A stretch of DNA of 64,000 nucleotides from DASSUW01 sp963740605 (GTDB lineage: Bacteria > Actinomycetota > Thermoleophilia > Solirubrobacterales > Solirubrobacteraceae). Location: NCBI GenBank assembly GCA_963740605.1, contig CAVUFC010000018.1, forward strand, positions 682,001 to 746,000. The letters run 5' to 3'. Numbering within the stretch: position 1 is the stretch's first letter; the number at the start of each line of letters is the position of its first letter. A model generated the notes under the pieces. It made no database searches and was not told the DNA's origin. It was given only the letters and a program-made list of their open reading frames with translations. The position numbers were made by a program, and so were the translations under genes. Shown here one piece after another: positions 43,979 to 51,539 of this stretch.

Positions 43979-45009
43979 GCCGGGTTGTCGCCGTGATCCT
44001 CGTGGCCGTGTTCGCGTTGCCCGCGACCGCCGCCGCCCACCACAAGGCGCCGCGCTGGAAGCCGGTGCCCACCGGGTCTGACCAGCAGTACCGCGGACTC
44101 GACGCCGTCGACAAGAGGACCGCCTGGGTCGGCGGCAGCGCCGGGGAGGTGCTGCGCACGACCGACGGCGGCAGGACGTGGAAGGACGTCTCGCCGCCGG
44201 ACAGCGCGGGACTGTTGTTCCGCGACGTCGAGGCCGAGAGCGCGCAGCGCGCGAGCGTGCTGTCGATCGGCAACGGCGAGGACTCGCGGATCTACCGCAC
44301 CACGGACGGCGGCCGCCACTGGCAGACCGCGTTCGTCAACCACGACCCGAACGCGTTCTACGACTGCATGGACTTCTTCGAGGGCGGCCGGCGCGGCCTC
44401 GCGATGAGCGACCCGGTCGACGGCAAGTTCCGCATCGCCGCGACCGACGACTCCGGCCGCAGCTGGCACGTGCTCCCGCCCAACGGCATGCCGCCCGCGA
44501 TCGACGGGGAGTTCGGCTTCGCCGCCAGCGGCACCTGCCTGGTGGCGAGCGGCAGGCGCGACGCGTGGTTCGCCGGCGGCGGCGCCGCCGCGCGCGTGTT
44601 CCACTCGCGCGACGGCGGCCTGCACTGGACAGCGACCACCGCGCCGATCCCGCCCGCCGAGTCCGGCGGCGTGTTCTCGCTCGCGTTCCGCAACCCGCAC
44701 GATGGCGTGATGGTCGGCGGCGACTTCAGCGCGCCCGACAACGGCGTCGACGCGTCCGGCTTCACCCGCGACGGTGACCACTGGCTGGGCGGCGGCGACC
44801 TGTCCGGCTACCGCTCCGGCGTCGAGTGGGTGAGCGGCTCGCGCGCCACGCTGATCGCGGTCGGCCCGACCGGCTCGGATGTGAGCTACGACGGCGCGCG
44901 CCACTGGACCGCGTTCGACACGGCCGACTACGACGCGGTCGACTGCGTGCGCGGTGCGTGCTGGGCCAGCGGCCCGGCCGGCGCGGTCGCGGTGCTCGAA
45001 GAGCGGTAG
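43975..45009 (+). CDS. Secreted YCF48/BNR-repeat beta-propeller protein
   Basis: 344 residues. Signal peptide (VVAVILVAVFALPATAAA), then repeated Asp-box blades: LRTTDGGRTWKDV, YRTTDGGRHWQTA, AATDDSGRSWHVL, FHSRDGGLHWTAT. This is a photosystem-assembly-YCF48 or sialidase-like propeller without sialidase catalytic Arg residues, so a binding or assembly role outside the membrane is more likely than hydrolysis. The blade spacing fits a six- or seven-bladed propeller. Coupled to the GST gene upstream. Confidence 0.82.
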   Translation: MSRVVAVILVAVFALPATAAAHHKAPRWKPVPTGSDQQYRGLDAVDKRTAWVGGSAGEVLRTTDGGRTWKDVSPPDSAGLLFRDVEAESAQRASVLSIGNGEDSRIYRTTDGGRHWQTAFVNHDPNAFYDCMDFFEGGRRGLAMSDPVDGKFRIAATDDSGRSWHVLPPNGMPPAIDGEFGFAASGTCLVASGRRDAWFAGGGAAARVFHSRDGGLHWTATTAPIPPAESGGVFSLAFRNPHDGVMVGGDFSAPDNGVDASGFTRDGDHWLGGGDLSGYRSGVEWVSGSRATLIAVGPTGSDVSYDGARHWTAFDTADYDAVDCVRGACWASGPAGAVAVLEER

Positions 45010-45381
45010 CTAATCCGTCTTGATCACCGAGAGGATGTTCCCGGCCGGATCGGTGAACCAGGCGATCTCGGGTCCCTGGCCGCGCACGATCCCTTTCTCG
45101 TCCTGCGGGGCGCCGTCGTACATCTCGAACTCGACGCCGCGCGCGGTGAGCTCGTCGACCGCGGCCTCGACGTCGTCCACCTGGAAGTTGAGGATCGTGT
45201 AGGTCGCCGGCTCGTGGTCGGGCTTCGGGTACACGATCGTCGGGCGGTCGCCCGCCAGGTGCAGGGTGAGGATCCCGTACTCCTCGGTGACCTTCAGCCC
45301 GAGCGTGTCGCCGTAGAACGCGCGCGCTGCCTCGATGTCGGGGACGGCGAAGCCGCTGAACGCCTTGCTGTTCGCGAGCAT
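45010..45381 (-). CDS. VOC (glyoxalase/dioxygenase-fold) protein
   Basis: 123 residues with an excellent ribosome site (AAAGGAGG) before ATG. One glyoxalase/bleomycin-resistance domain in two beta-alpha-beta-beta-beta halves: FSGFAVPDIEAARAFYGDTL, GLKVTEEYGILTLHLAG, and YTILNFQVDDVEAAVDELTA, EIAWFTDPAGNILSVIK. Metal-binding side chains are only partly kept, and the substrate is unknown. It follows an aldo/keto reductase remnant on the same strand and abuts the propeller gene. Confidence 0.85.
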   Translation of the reverse strand: MLANSKAFSGFAVPDIEAARAFYGDTLGLKVTEEYGILTLHLAGDRPTIVYPKPDHEPATYTILNFQVDDVEAAVDELTARGVEFEMYDGAPQDEKGIVRGQGPEIAWFTDPAGNILSVIKTD

Positions 45382-45394
45382 CGCGAACCTCCTT

Positions 45395-45589
45395 TCAGAT
45401 GCGATCGAAGGTATCGGGTTCGGGCGTGCGGTCCACGGCCTCCGCGATCCGCGAGACGTAGCCGGCGTCGAGCGCGTGGCGCGTCACCGCGGCGGTCTTG
45501 GCGGGGTCGACCTTGAAGACGCTGAAGCCGAGCTGGGGGATCGCGTGGCCGTCGTTGAGCTGGATGGTCGGGATCACGCGGAAAACCAT
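45395..45589 (-). pseudogene. Aldo/keto reductase reduced to its two ends (internal deletion)
   Basis: A 64-codon open frame. Residues 1-44 are the N-terminus of an aldo/keto reductase (VIPTIQLNDGHAIPQLGFSV, DAGY), and residues 45-64 (VSRIAEAVDRTPEPDTFDRI) match the usual C-terminal tail with DxDTF. About 200 residues holding the catalytic Tyr, Lys and His and the NADPH site are missing, with the frame preserved. Most likely a deletion remnant, although a small peptide could still be made. The intact VOC gene follows 13 bases downstream. Confidence 0.65.
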
Positions 45590-45594
45590 ACGAT
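45589..45594 (+). promoter_or_regulatory. TAnnnT hexamer before an SD-less start (TACGAT)
   Basis: Ends 7 nt before the ATG at 45602; no ribosome site. It overlaps the first codon of the divergent aldo/keto reductase remnant on the other strand. Confidence 0.35.
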
Positions 45595-45601
45595 CGCGCC
45601 C

Positions 45602-46348
45602 ATGGGTCTCCTCAGCTGGCTCAACCGCCGCGCGCCCGACGTCCTCGACCCGACGTTCTCGGACCCCGGCTTCAAGCGCGCCGACCGCGCGCTGGCGAAG
45701 GGCGCCGCGGCCAGCGCCACGATCGTCGGGCTCGAGCAGAAGCTCGACGACAGCACGACGTCGCGCTTCGTCGCCGTCGCGATCCCGACCGCGAGCGGGA
45801 CGCAGACGGCCGGCGTCCAGGTCATGGGCGGGCCGATGCACGCGCTCGCGCGGCTGCGGCTCGGGATGGAGGTGCTCGTCCGCCACGACGACGGGAACGC
45901 CGTGGTGCTCGACTGGCCGGCGATGTGCGCGCGCTGGAGGGTCAGCAGCGAGCCGATGCAGAAGCGTCGCCGCAGGGCGCCGGGCGAGGGCGTGGTCGAC
46001 AAGTCCGTCGACTGGGCCGAGGAGCGGCGCCTGAAGAAGTGGACGCCGCGCCGGGCGACGATCACCGGCCTCAGCCGCCGCACGAGCGCGTTCGGTGTGA
46101 CCGACAACTTCGATGTCGCGTTGACGCTCGACGACGGCGCCGGCGCGACGGCGGCCAACACCGTCGTCCCGTTCTACGCCGGCTGGCTCGCCGCGCCCGG
46201 TGCCGAGGTGCCCGTCTGCGTCGACCCGAAGGACCCGGCGAAGGCCGTCGTCGACTGGGCCGCCGCGGCGAACGAGCCGCTCCACCCGCCGGGCCGCCTC
46301 GACGATCCGCCGCCCGCCGGCAGCGCCGCCGCCCTGTTCGCGGGGTAG
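45602..46348 (+). CDS. Hypothetical protein with two small beta-barrel-like halves
   Basis: 248 residues from ATG 45602. The middle contains alternating strands (ATIVGLEQKLDDSTTSRFVA, GMEVLVRHDDGNAVVLDWPA), and a similar arrangement returns after residue 155 (RRATITGLSRRTSAFGVTDN, FDVALTLDD, VPVCVDPKDPAKAVVDWAA). This looks like a tandem duplication of a short OB- or DUF3592-like barrel, joined by a basic linker (QKRRRRAPGEG). No signal peptide or membrane helix. Function unknown. Confidence 0.65.
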   Translation: MGLLSWLNRRAPDVLDPTFSDPGFKRADRALAKGAAASATIVGLEQKLDDSTTSRFVAVAIPTASGTQTAGVQVMGGPMHALARLRLGMEVLVRHDDGNAVVLDWPAMCARWRVSSEPMQKRRRRAPGEGVVDKSVDWAEERRLKKWTPRRATITGLSRRTSAFGVTDNFDVALTLDDGAGATAANTVVPFYAGWLAAPGAEVPVCVDPKDPAKAVVDWAAAANEPLHPPGRLDDPPPAGSAAALFAG

Positions 46349-46418
46349 GGACATCCACACCCTCCGGCGGGTGGGCTGCTCCCGTGACGGGTGCCGAGGG
46401 CTCTGGGAATCTCGTGAC

Positions 46419-46946
46419 ATGAGTTACGCACCCGCCTTCGCCGACTTCGTTCGCGACGCCGAAGCGCTGATCGACGACCCGCAGGCGATCGCGGACCGGC
46501 TCGCCGGGCTGTTGGAGCAGGACGGCTGGCTCGCGCCCGAGCACCAGATGCCCGGCATCGACAGCTACCGCCAGCACCTGCTGCACGTGTCGTCGTGCCG
46601 CGGGCTGTCGGTGGTCGCGCTCGTGTGGCGCCCGGGCCAGCGGACCCCGATCCACGACCACGTGTCGTGGTGCGTGGTCGGCGTCTACCGCGGCGTCGAG
46701 CAGGAGACCCGCTACCAGCTCGTCGATCGCAGTGGCCGCGAGTACCTGCACGCGGTCGAGACGATCGACGCGCACCCCGGCCATGTCGAGGCGCTGATCC
46801 CGCCCGCCGAGAACATCCACCTCGTCGAGGCCGGCGGCCGCGGCCTGACGATCTCGATTCACGTCTACGGCGCCGACATCGAGCTGCTCGGCTCGAGCGT
46901 CTACCGCCGCTTCGACGATCTCGACGCGCTCCCTGCGGCGGCTTAG
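46419..46946 (+). CDS. Cysteine dioxygenase type I family (cupin)
   Basis: 175 residues. Cupin iron ligands are in TPIHDHVSWCVVGVY (two His) and ENIHLVEAGG (third His), giving the 3-His facial triad of thiol dioxygenases. It resembles bacterial cysteine or 3-mercaptopropionate dioxygenases, which oxidise the thiol to a sulfinate with O2. Whether Cys or 3-mercaptopropionate is the substrate cannot be decided: the residue usually distinguishing them was not identified. Cytoplasmic, single gene. Confidence 0.88.
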   Translation: MSYAPAFADFVRDAEALIDDPQAIADRLAGLLEQDGWLAPEHQMPGIDSYRQHLLHVSSCRGLSVVALVWRPGQRTPIHDHVSWCVVGVYRGVEQETRYQLVDRSGREYLHAVETIDAHPGHVEALIPPAENIHLVEAGGRGLTISIHVYGADIELLGSSVYRRFDDLDALPAAA

Positions 46947-46954
46947 CCGCGCCA

Positions 46955-46960
46955 TACGAT
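46955..46960 (+). promoter_or_regulatory. TAnnnT hexamer before an SD-less start (TACGAT)
   Basis: Ends 8 nt before the ATG at 46969 with no clear ribosome site; lies just after the stop of the dioxygenase gene. Confidence 0.35.
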
Positions 46961-46968
46961 GTGAAGCG

Positions 46969-47433
46969 ATGCAGCGCAACGCTTTCCAGCGCTTGATGGT
47001 GCGGGCCGCAGGAACAGCGCCCGGCGCGCGCGTGTTCGCCCGCACGGCGCATCACGCGGATCGCGTCGTCTACCGCGCGACGGGCGGGCGTGCGACGCTC
47101 GCGTCGGTGGCCTCCGGCATCCCGGTGGTCATGCTCACGACGACCGGGCGGCGCAGCGGGCGCCAGATCACGACGCCGATCCTCGCCGTCCCCGAGGGCG
47201 ACGGCCTCGTGATGGTGGGCTCGAACTTCGGCCAGGCCCAGCATCCCGCCTGGGTGCACAACCTGCGTGCCGACCCGTGCGCATGGGTCAACGGCCGCGA
47301 GGTCCGGGCCGAGGAGGTCGAAGGGCCCGAGCGCGAGCGCTTGCTGGCGCTCGCGACCGAGGTCTATCCGGGATTTCCGGCGTACGTGCGGCGGGCGGCT
47401 CCGCGGCGCATCGCCGTCATGCGTTTGCGCTGA
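46969..47433 (+). CDS. Deazaflavin-dependent (F420) nitroreductase family protein
   Basis: 154 residues of the DDN/DUF385 family: IPVVMLTTTGRRSGRQITTP, LVMVGSNFGQAQHPAWVHNL and RADPCAWVNGREV. Compared with the member at 21900 it has a longer amphipathic N-terminus (QRLMVRAAGTAPGARVFART), as in mycobacterial Ddn where this part is membrane-associated. It probably uses F420H2 or another flavin to reduce quinone-like compounds. It ends 17 bases inside the convergent DoxX gene. Confidence 0.87.
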   Translation: MQRNAFQRLMVRAAGTAPGARVFARTAHHADRVVYRATGGRATLASVASGIPVVMLTTTGRRSGRQITTPILAVPEGDGLVMVGSNFGQAQHPAWVHNLRADPCAWVNGREVRAEEVEGPERERLLALATEVYPGFPAYVRRAAPRRIAVMRLR

Positions 47434-47971
47434 CGCGCTCCTCGCTGCGCTCGAACCGGTGCGTGCGCTCGACGTCCTCGGGCTCGGGCGGGTTGAACGG
47501 GGGAGAGCTCGCGATGAACGAGCCGGCCACGCCGCCGAGCAGCGAGGCGAGCGCCCAGCCGCGGCCGTGCAGGCGCGGGAAGGCCCTGGAGTCGACCGAC
47601 GCGGCGCCGGGCCCGTGGTCGGCGAGCGCGGTCAGCGCCGCGATCAGCACGGCGTTGTACTCCCAGCCCCCCTGGGTGACCCACGGACCCTTCGCCCCGT
47701 GGACCTTGCGGATCGCGGTCGTCATCGTGCTCGTGAGCATCGTGGTGGCGAGCGGCGTGAGCGCGCCCGTCGCCAGCAGCGCGCCGCCGCCGGTCTCCGC
47801 CGCGCCCGCGATCAGCGCATGGCGGCGCGGAGGGCGCATTCCGAGCTTGCCCATCATCCCCGTGGTGCCTTCCAGACCGGGGCCGTCGAACCAGCCCAGC
47901 AGCTTCTGGGTGCCGTGGCCGACGAAGAGGCCGCCGATCAGGGCGCGCATGAGCGGTGCTCCGAGTTTCAT
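47417..47971 (-). CDS. DoxX family membrane protein
   Basis: 184 residues with GGAGGT before ATG. DoxX pattern: APLMRALIGGLFVGHGTQKL, LGWFDGPGLEGTT, IAGAAETGGGALLATGALT, TTAIRKVHGAKGPWVTQGG and a fourth helix after EYNAVLIAALTALA. Four transmembrane segments. DoxX/DoxD relatives are linked with sulfur or thiol oxidation and redox complexes in the membrane; the role here is unknown. Polar Pro/Glu/Arg tail. Divergent from the cation efflux gene, 73 bases between starts. Confidence 0.88.
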   Translation of the reverse strand: MKLGAPLMRALIGGLFVGHGTQKLLGWFDGPGLEGTTGMMGKLGMRPPRRHALIAGAAETGGGALLATGALTPLATTMLTSTMTTAIRKVHGAKGPWVTQGGWEYNAVLIAALTALADHGPGAASVDSRAFPRLHGRGWALASLLGGVAGSFIASSPPFNPPEPEDVERTHRFERSEERVSANA

Positions 47972-48044
47972 GAGGTTACCTCCGAGAGAAGTCGTTGCTG
48001 CAACAACTGGTGTCTCCCGCGGGCGCGTGGACCAAACTAAGGGT

Positions 48045-48953
48045 GTGGGGCACGAGCATCATCACCACGGGGTGACGGCGGACGCGGACGGGCGCAAGCT
48101 CGCGACCGCGCTCGTCCTGATCCTCGCGTTCATGTGCGTCGAGGTGGGGGTCGGCATCGTGGCCGACTCGCTGGCGCTGCTGTCGGACGCCGCCCACATG
48201 CTCACCGATGCGGGCGCGTTGGCGCTCTCGCTCGTCGCGATCCGGCTCGCGCGGCGGCCCGCCGCCGGCGCGATGACCTACGGGCTCAAGCGATCCGAGA
48301 TCCTCGCGGCGGCGATCAACGGCACCACACTGCTCGTGCTCGGCGTGCTGATCGTGATCGAGGGCGTCCGGCGGATCGTCAACCCGCCCGACGTCCAGGG
48401 TGGCCTGGTGCTGGCCGTGGCGATCCTCGGCATCGCCGTGAACCTCGTGGCGACGATGATCCTCGCGCGCGCAAACCGCCAGTCGCTCAACATCGAGGGC
48501 GCCTACCAGCACATCCTCACCGACCTCGCTGCGTTCATCGCCACCGCCATTGCGGGCGCGGTCGTGCTTGCCACCGGGTTCGGACGCGCCGACGGCATCG
48601 CCGCGCTGTTCGTCGCCGCGCTGATGCTGCGCGCCGCCTACATGCTGCTCAAGGAGTCCGGCCGTGTGTTCCTGGAGGCGGCGCCGCGCGGGCTCGATCC
48701 CGACAAGATCGGCCGCGTGATGGCGGCGTGGCCGGGCGTCGCCGAGGTCCATGACCTGCACGTGTGGGAGGTGACGTCCGGCTTCCCGTCGCTGTCGGCG
48801 CACGTGGTCGTCGGCCGCAACACCGACTGCCACGACGTCCGCCGCACGCTCGAGGCCATGCTGCACGACGAGTTCGAGATCAACCACACGACCCTCCAGG
48901 TCGAGCATGAGGGCGGCGAGCTGCTGGAGATCGAGGTCAGCCCGCGGGGATGA
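48045..48953 (+). CDS. Cation diffusion facilitator (zinc/cobalt efflux)
   Basis: 302 residues from a GTG that precedes a His cluster (GHEHHHHG) typical of CDF N-termini. Six transmembrane helices; metal site residues in ADSLALLSDAAHMLTDAGAL (HxxxD in TM2) and AYQHILTDLAAFI (TM5, HxxxD). The cytoplasmic domain ends with VHDLHVWEVTSGF and DVRRTLEAMLHDEFEINHTT. It exports Zn2+ or related divalent cations in exchange for protons. Closest to CzcD/ZitB type. Overlaps the convergent hemolysin III gene by 17 bases. Confidence 0.92.
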   Translation: MGHEHHHHGVTADADGRKLATALVLILAFMCVEVGVGIVADSLALLSDAAHMLTDAGALALSLVAIRLARRPAAGAMTYGLKRSEILAAAINGTTLLVLGVLIVIEGVRRIVNPPDVQGGLVLAVAILGIAVNLVATMILARANRQSLNIEGAYQHILTDLAAFIATAIAGAVVLATGFGRADGIAALFVAALMLRAAYMLLKESGRVFLEAAPRGLDPDKIGRVMAAWPGVAEVHDLHVWEVTSGFPSLSAHVVVGRNTDCHDVRRTLEAMLHDEFEINHTTLQVEHEGGELLEIEVSPRG

Positions 48954-49575
48954 TCCAGCCCGCCATCGCGACGAAGTGCATCGCGGCGGCGGCGATCACC
49001 AGGGCGTGGAAGACCTCGTGGAAGCCGAACACGCTCGGCCACGGGTCCGGCCGGCGCAGCGCGTAGACGACGGCACCGGCCGTGTACAGCAGGCCGCCGG
49101 CGGCGATCAGCAGCATCGGTGCGAGCGGCAGCTGCGACACGAGGTCGGGCAGCGCGAGCAGCGCGATCCAGCCGAGCGCCACGTACGTGGCCGCGAACAG
49201 GACTCGCGGAGCGCCGATCCAGGCGAGGCTGAGCGCCACACCGGCGATCGCGCCGGCCCACGCGCTGGTGAGCAGCACGGTCGAGGTCGGCCCGTCGAGC
49301 ACGAGCAGGGCGACCGGCGTGTAGCTGGCGGCGATGAAGATGAAGATCGCGCTGTGGTCGATCCGGCACAGCAGCGACCGCAATCGGGGGCCGCAGCGCA
49401 GCCGGTGGAACGCCGCGCTGCCGGCGAACAGCACGCACATCCCGGCCCCGTAGACGAGCGCCGCGCCGCGGGCCATGCCGCCCGGGGCGAGCGCGACGAG
49501 CGGGATCGTGGCGGCCAGCGCGCACCAGAACGCCCAGAAGTGCGTCACACCCCGCATGACCGGCACACGTTCCAT
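48937..49575 (-). CDS. Hemolysin III/PAQR family membrane protein
   Basis: 212 residues from the ATG at 49575. Seven hydrophobic helices. PAQR motifs: GSAAFHRLRC (the Ser-x3-His), RIDHSAIFIFIAASYTPV (Asp and His), and VFGFHEVFHALVIAAAAMHF (His x3), which form a membrane zinc site as in adiponectin receptors. Bacterial members (YqfA/HlyIII) relate to membrane lipid homeostasis; haemolysis is not implied. Upstream codons to 49773 are a shadow of the divergent cupin. Confidence 0.9.
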   Translation of the reverse strand: MERVPVMRGVTHFWAFWCALAATIPLVALAPGGMARGAALVYGAGMCVLFAGSAAFHRLRCGPRLRSLLCRIDHSAIFIFIAASYTPVALLVLDGPTSTVLLTSAWAGAIAGVALSLAWIGAPRVLFAATYVALGWIALLALPDLVSQLPLAPMLLIAAGGLLYTAGAVVYALRRPDPWPSVFGFHEVFHALVIAAAAMHFVAMAGWIIPAG

Positions 49576-49597
49576 CTCGCTGATATACCCCGAATCG

Positions 49598-49957
49598 ATG
49601 CCCACGTTGATCGAATCCCCGTCGCGCGTTGAGGCGGCAGGTACCAAACCCAAGCTGATCGATGAGTACGTCGGTCGTGTTAACACCACCGAAGACCGCG
49701 TGAGCGTGGCGCACATGCGCTCGCCCGCGGGCTGGCTCGAGCCCGGCCAGCGGCCCGACTTCGACGAGTACACGGTCGTCCTCGACGGCTGGCTGCGCGT
49801 CGAGCACGAGAACGGCGCGCTCGATGTCCAGGCCGGCCAGGCCGTGCTCGTGCCCGGCGGCGAGTGGGTCCGCTACTCGACGCCCGACGGCGCTTCCTAC
49901 ATTGCGGTGTGCCTGCCCGCGTTCGCGCCCGACACTGTTCATCGCGACGCCGGGTAA
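49598..49957 (+). CDS. Cupin-domain protein
   Basis: 119 residues from ATG 49598. A single conserved barrel: PGQRPDFDEYTVVLDGWLRV, VQAGQAVLVPGGEWVRYSTP and AVCLPAFAPDTVHRD. The usual His pair of motif 1 is replaced (PDFDEY), so metal binding is doubtful, although Glu and the later His could still coordinate. Similar small cupins act as sensors or ethanolamine-utilisation-like proteins. Function unknown. Divergent from hemolysin III, 22 bases apart. Confidence 0.75.
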   Translation: MPTLIESPSRVEAAGTKPKLIDEYVGRVNTTEDRVSVAHMRSPAGWLEPGQRPDFDEYTVVLDGWLRVEHENGALDVQAGQAVLVPGGEWVRYSTPDGASYIAVCLPAFAPDTVHRDAG

Positions 49958-50001
49958 GAACGTCAAGCGCGCGGCTCTTCGCGCCGATTAGTCACATAGC
50001 G

Positions 50002-50679
50002 ATGTCACTCCCGCCTCCCAGCACCTCGACCGGCCTGCGCGACTACGTGATCGAGCTCGAGGCCTCCAAGAGCTGGGGGCGCAAGGGCGCGCTCGACCTG
50101 CTGCGCCTGAGCGCGATGGGCGCGTCGATCACGCACGACCGCGCACTGCACACCGCGCTGCGAGTGCCGCTGGGCACGCTCCAGCTCGGCCTCGTCGACC
50201 CCGGTCCGGCACGGCCGGGCAGCATGAGCGGTCGCTTCCCGATCCTCAAGCGCCTCAGCGCGACCGCAGTCGTGCCGCGCGAGCAGGGCATCGAGGGCTG
50301 GCTGTGGACGAGCCTCGGCGGCTCGGCGCTGACCGTGCTCGGCGATCCCGAGGACGCGCCGAACGCCGCGCTGCTGTTCACCAAGCCGCTGGGTGACGAC
50401 GCCGTCGAGTGCTTCGTGGGAGAGATGGCGCAGGAGATCGCCGCCCGCTCGCCGCTCGGCGCGCCCGCGATCTACGGCCTGCTGTTCCGCGTCACCGACG
50501 CGAGCAAGGCCGAGACGGTGTTCCGCCAGTTCGGGCTGCTGCGGCCGCTGACCGACCGCGAGGTGCCGCCGACGCTGCGCCGCGCGCTCCCGACCGACCG
50601 TCCGGCCGACCCGTCGTTCGTCGTCACCGGCGACGACCCGCGGGCCTCGACATCGGTCGCTCCTCCCGGCCTCGGCTAA
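50002..50679 (+). CDS. Hypothetical protein, no recognised family
   Basis: 225 residues, mostly soluble. N-terminal helix-rich (GLRDYVIELEASKSWGRKGA, LDLLRLSAMGASITHDRALH), a central alpha/beta region (LFTKPLGDDAVECFVGEMAQ), and a Pro/Asp-rich disordered tail. No signal peptide, no catalytic motif that I can name, and no coupling to neighbours apart from the following tiny gene 19 bases downstream. Codon use is like the surroundings, which supports it being a real gene. Confidence 0.6.
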   Translation: MSLPPPSTSTGLRDYVIELEASKSWGRKGALDLLRLSAMGASITHDRALHTALRVPLGTLQLGLVDPGPARPGSMSGRFPILKRLSATAVVPREQGIEGWLWTSLGGSALTVLGDPEDAPNAALLFTKPLGDDAVECFVGEMAQEIAARSPLGAPAIYGLLFRVTDASKAETVFRQFGLLRPLTDREVPPTLRRALPTDRPADPSFVVTGDDPRASTSVAPPGLG

Positions 50680-50684
50680 GCGGC

Positions 50685-50690
50685 TAACCT
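50685..50690 (+). promoter_or_regulatory. TAnnnT hexamer before an SD-less start (TAACCT)
   Basis: Ends 8 nt before the GTG at 50699. No ribosome site between. Confidence 0.35.
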
Positions 50691-50698
50691 GCCCGGCC

Positions 50699-50893
50699 GT
50701 GAGCGAAGCGCCGGCCGACTCCCACGATCCGCAACAGTGCACCGCCTGCCGCGGTACCGGCAAGGTCATCTCCGGTCTCGGCGGCACGCCGCAGACCGTG
50801 ACGTGCCCGTGGTGCGACGGCAGCGGCGAGTACCAGCCCGGGCACGACGCCCAGGCGGCGCGCCGCGGCGAAGCCCCTAGCTCGTCTTCTTGA
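50699..50893 (+). CDS. Small DnaJ-type zinc-finger protein
   Basis: 64 residues, GTG start. Two CxxC modules of the DnaJ central-domain type, CTACRGTGK and CPWCDGSGE, spaced to bind one zinc ion. N- and C-tails are polar and disordered. Stand-alone mini zinc ribbons of this sort may bind unfolded protein or partner proteins; role unknown. The stop lies 17 bases within the convergent cupredoxin gene. Confidence 0.75.
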   Translation: MSEAPADSHDPQQCTACRGTGKVISGLGGTPQTVTCPWCDGSGEYQPGHDAQAARRGEAPSSSS

Positions 50894-51290
50894 CGACGAG
50901 CGTCCCGACGTCGCGGTCCTCGTCGACCATCGCGATCGGGTACTCGCCGGGCGTGTCGGCGAGCACGTTGAAGATCGCCGGCGACTCGCGCTCGATCGGC
51001 TCGACCTGATCCATCAGCGAGAGGTTGCCGAGCTCGTCGCCCTTGACGGTCAGCTCGAGCAGCGTGCCCTGCTTGACCGTGATCCGACCCGGATCGGCGG
51101 TGATCATCAGCGTCCGGCTGATCTCGTGGACGGGCGTCGCCGCGGTTGCTTCGACGGCCGGCGTCGGGGTCGGCGTGGCCGTGCGGCGCGCGCCGTCGCG
51201 GATCAGCGGCTCGCGCGGGGCGATGGTCGCCGCCAGAGCCGTGAGGCCCATCAGGACGACGACGAGCAGCAGAAAGCGCCGGCCGAGCAT
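50877..51290 (-). CDS. Membrane-anchored cupredoxin-like protein
   Basis: 137 residues. A hydrophobic N-terminal helix (FLLLVVVLMGLTALAATIA) is either an uncleaved anchor or a signal peptide. A Thr/Pro/Ala linker follows, then a beta-sandwich (TLMITADPGRITVKQGTLLE, LTVKGDELGNLSLMDQ, GEYPIAMVDEDRDVGTLVV) of the cupredoxin_1 type. The usual copper ligands Cys, His and Met are not all in place (no Cys), so copper binding is doubtful. Probably an extracytoplasmic binding protein. Confidence 0.72.
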   Translation of the reverse strand: MLGRRFLLLVVVLMGLTALAATIAPREPLIRDGARRTATPTPTPAVEATAATPVHEISRTLMITADPGRITVKQGTLLELTVKGDELGNLSLMDQVEPIERESPAIFNVLADTPGEYPIAMVDEDRDVGTLVVKKTS

Positions 51291-51379
51291 TCACCGAGGG
51301 TAGACAGGTCGTCCAGAACGGCCATAACGAGGGGTTAAGAAGTTCGGCCCGATTGCCGATACCGGTGGTGCCAGAGAAC

Positions 51380-51462
51380 CGAGGTGTCAAAGGCAAATCG
51401 CCCGCGAGGGTGAGGCGCAAAGCCACGGAGCTCCAGGAAGGAGCGAGCCGGGTTGCCACCGC
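51380..51462 (+). ncRNA. c-di-GMP-I (GEMM-I) riboswitch in the pilA leader
   Basis: The conserved GEMM-I core is present: AAAGGCAAA (51389-51396 region), a P2 hairpin CGCCC-GCGA-GGGTG with GNRA tetraloop, the signature GGCGCAAAGCC (51414-51424), P3 GGAGCTCC-AGGA-AGGAGC acting as tetraloop receptor, and the 3' strand GAGCCGGGTTGCC that closes P1. It ends about 78 bases before the pilin ATG. A CCACCGCCGGTGG palindrome (51457-51469) just after the aptamer could be the switching hairpin. Whether binding turns pilin on or off cannot be told from the sequence. Confidence 0.9.
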
Positions 51463-51539
51463 CGGTGGTGGGAACGGGACCGAGGACCTGGCAAGGAAGT
51501 CCACAGGCCCATCGATCCCTTCAGGAGGGACCACCCACA

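Noticed and set aside
46349..46418. Possible sulfur-related riboswitch before the cysteine dioxygenase gene
   Set aside because: The 70-base leader is GC-rich with short complementary stretches but matches no riboswitch core that I know.
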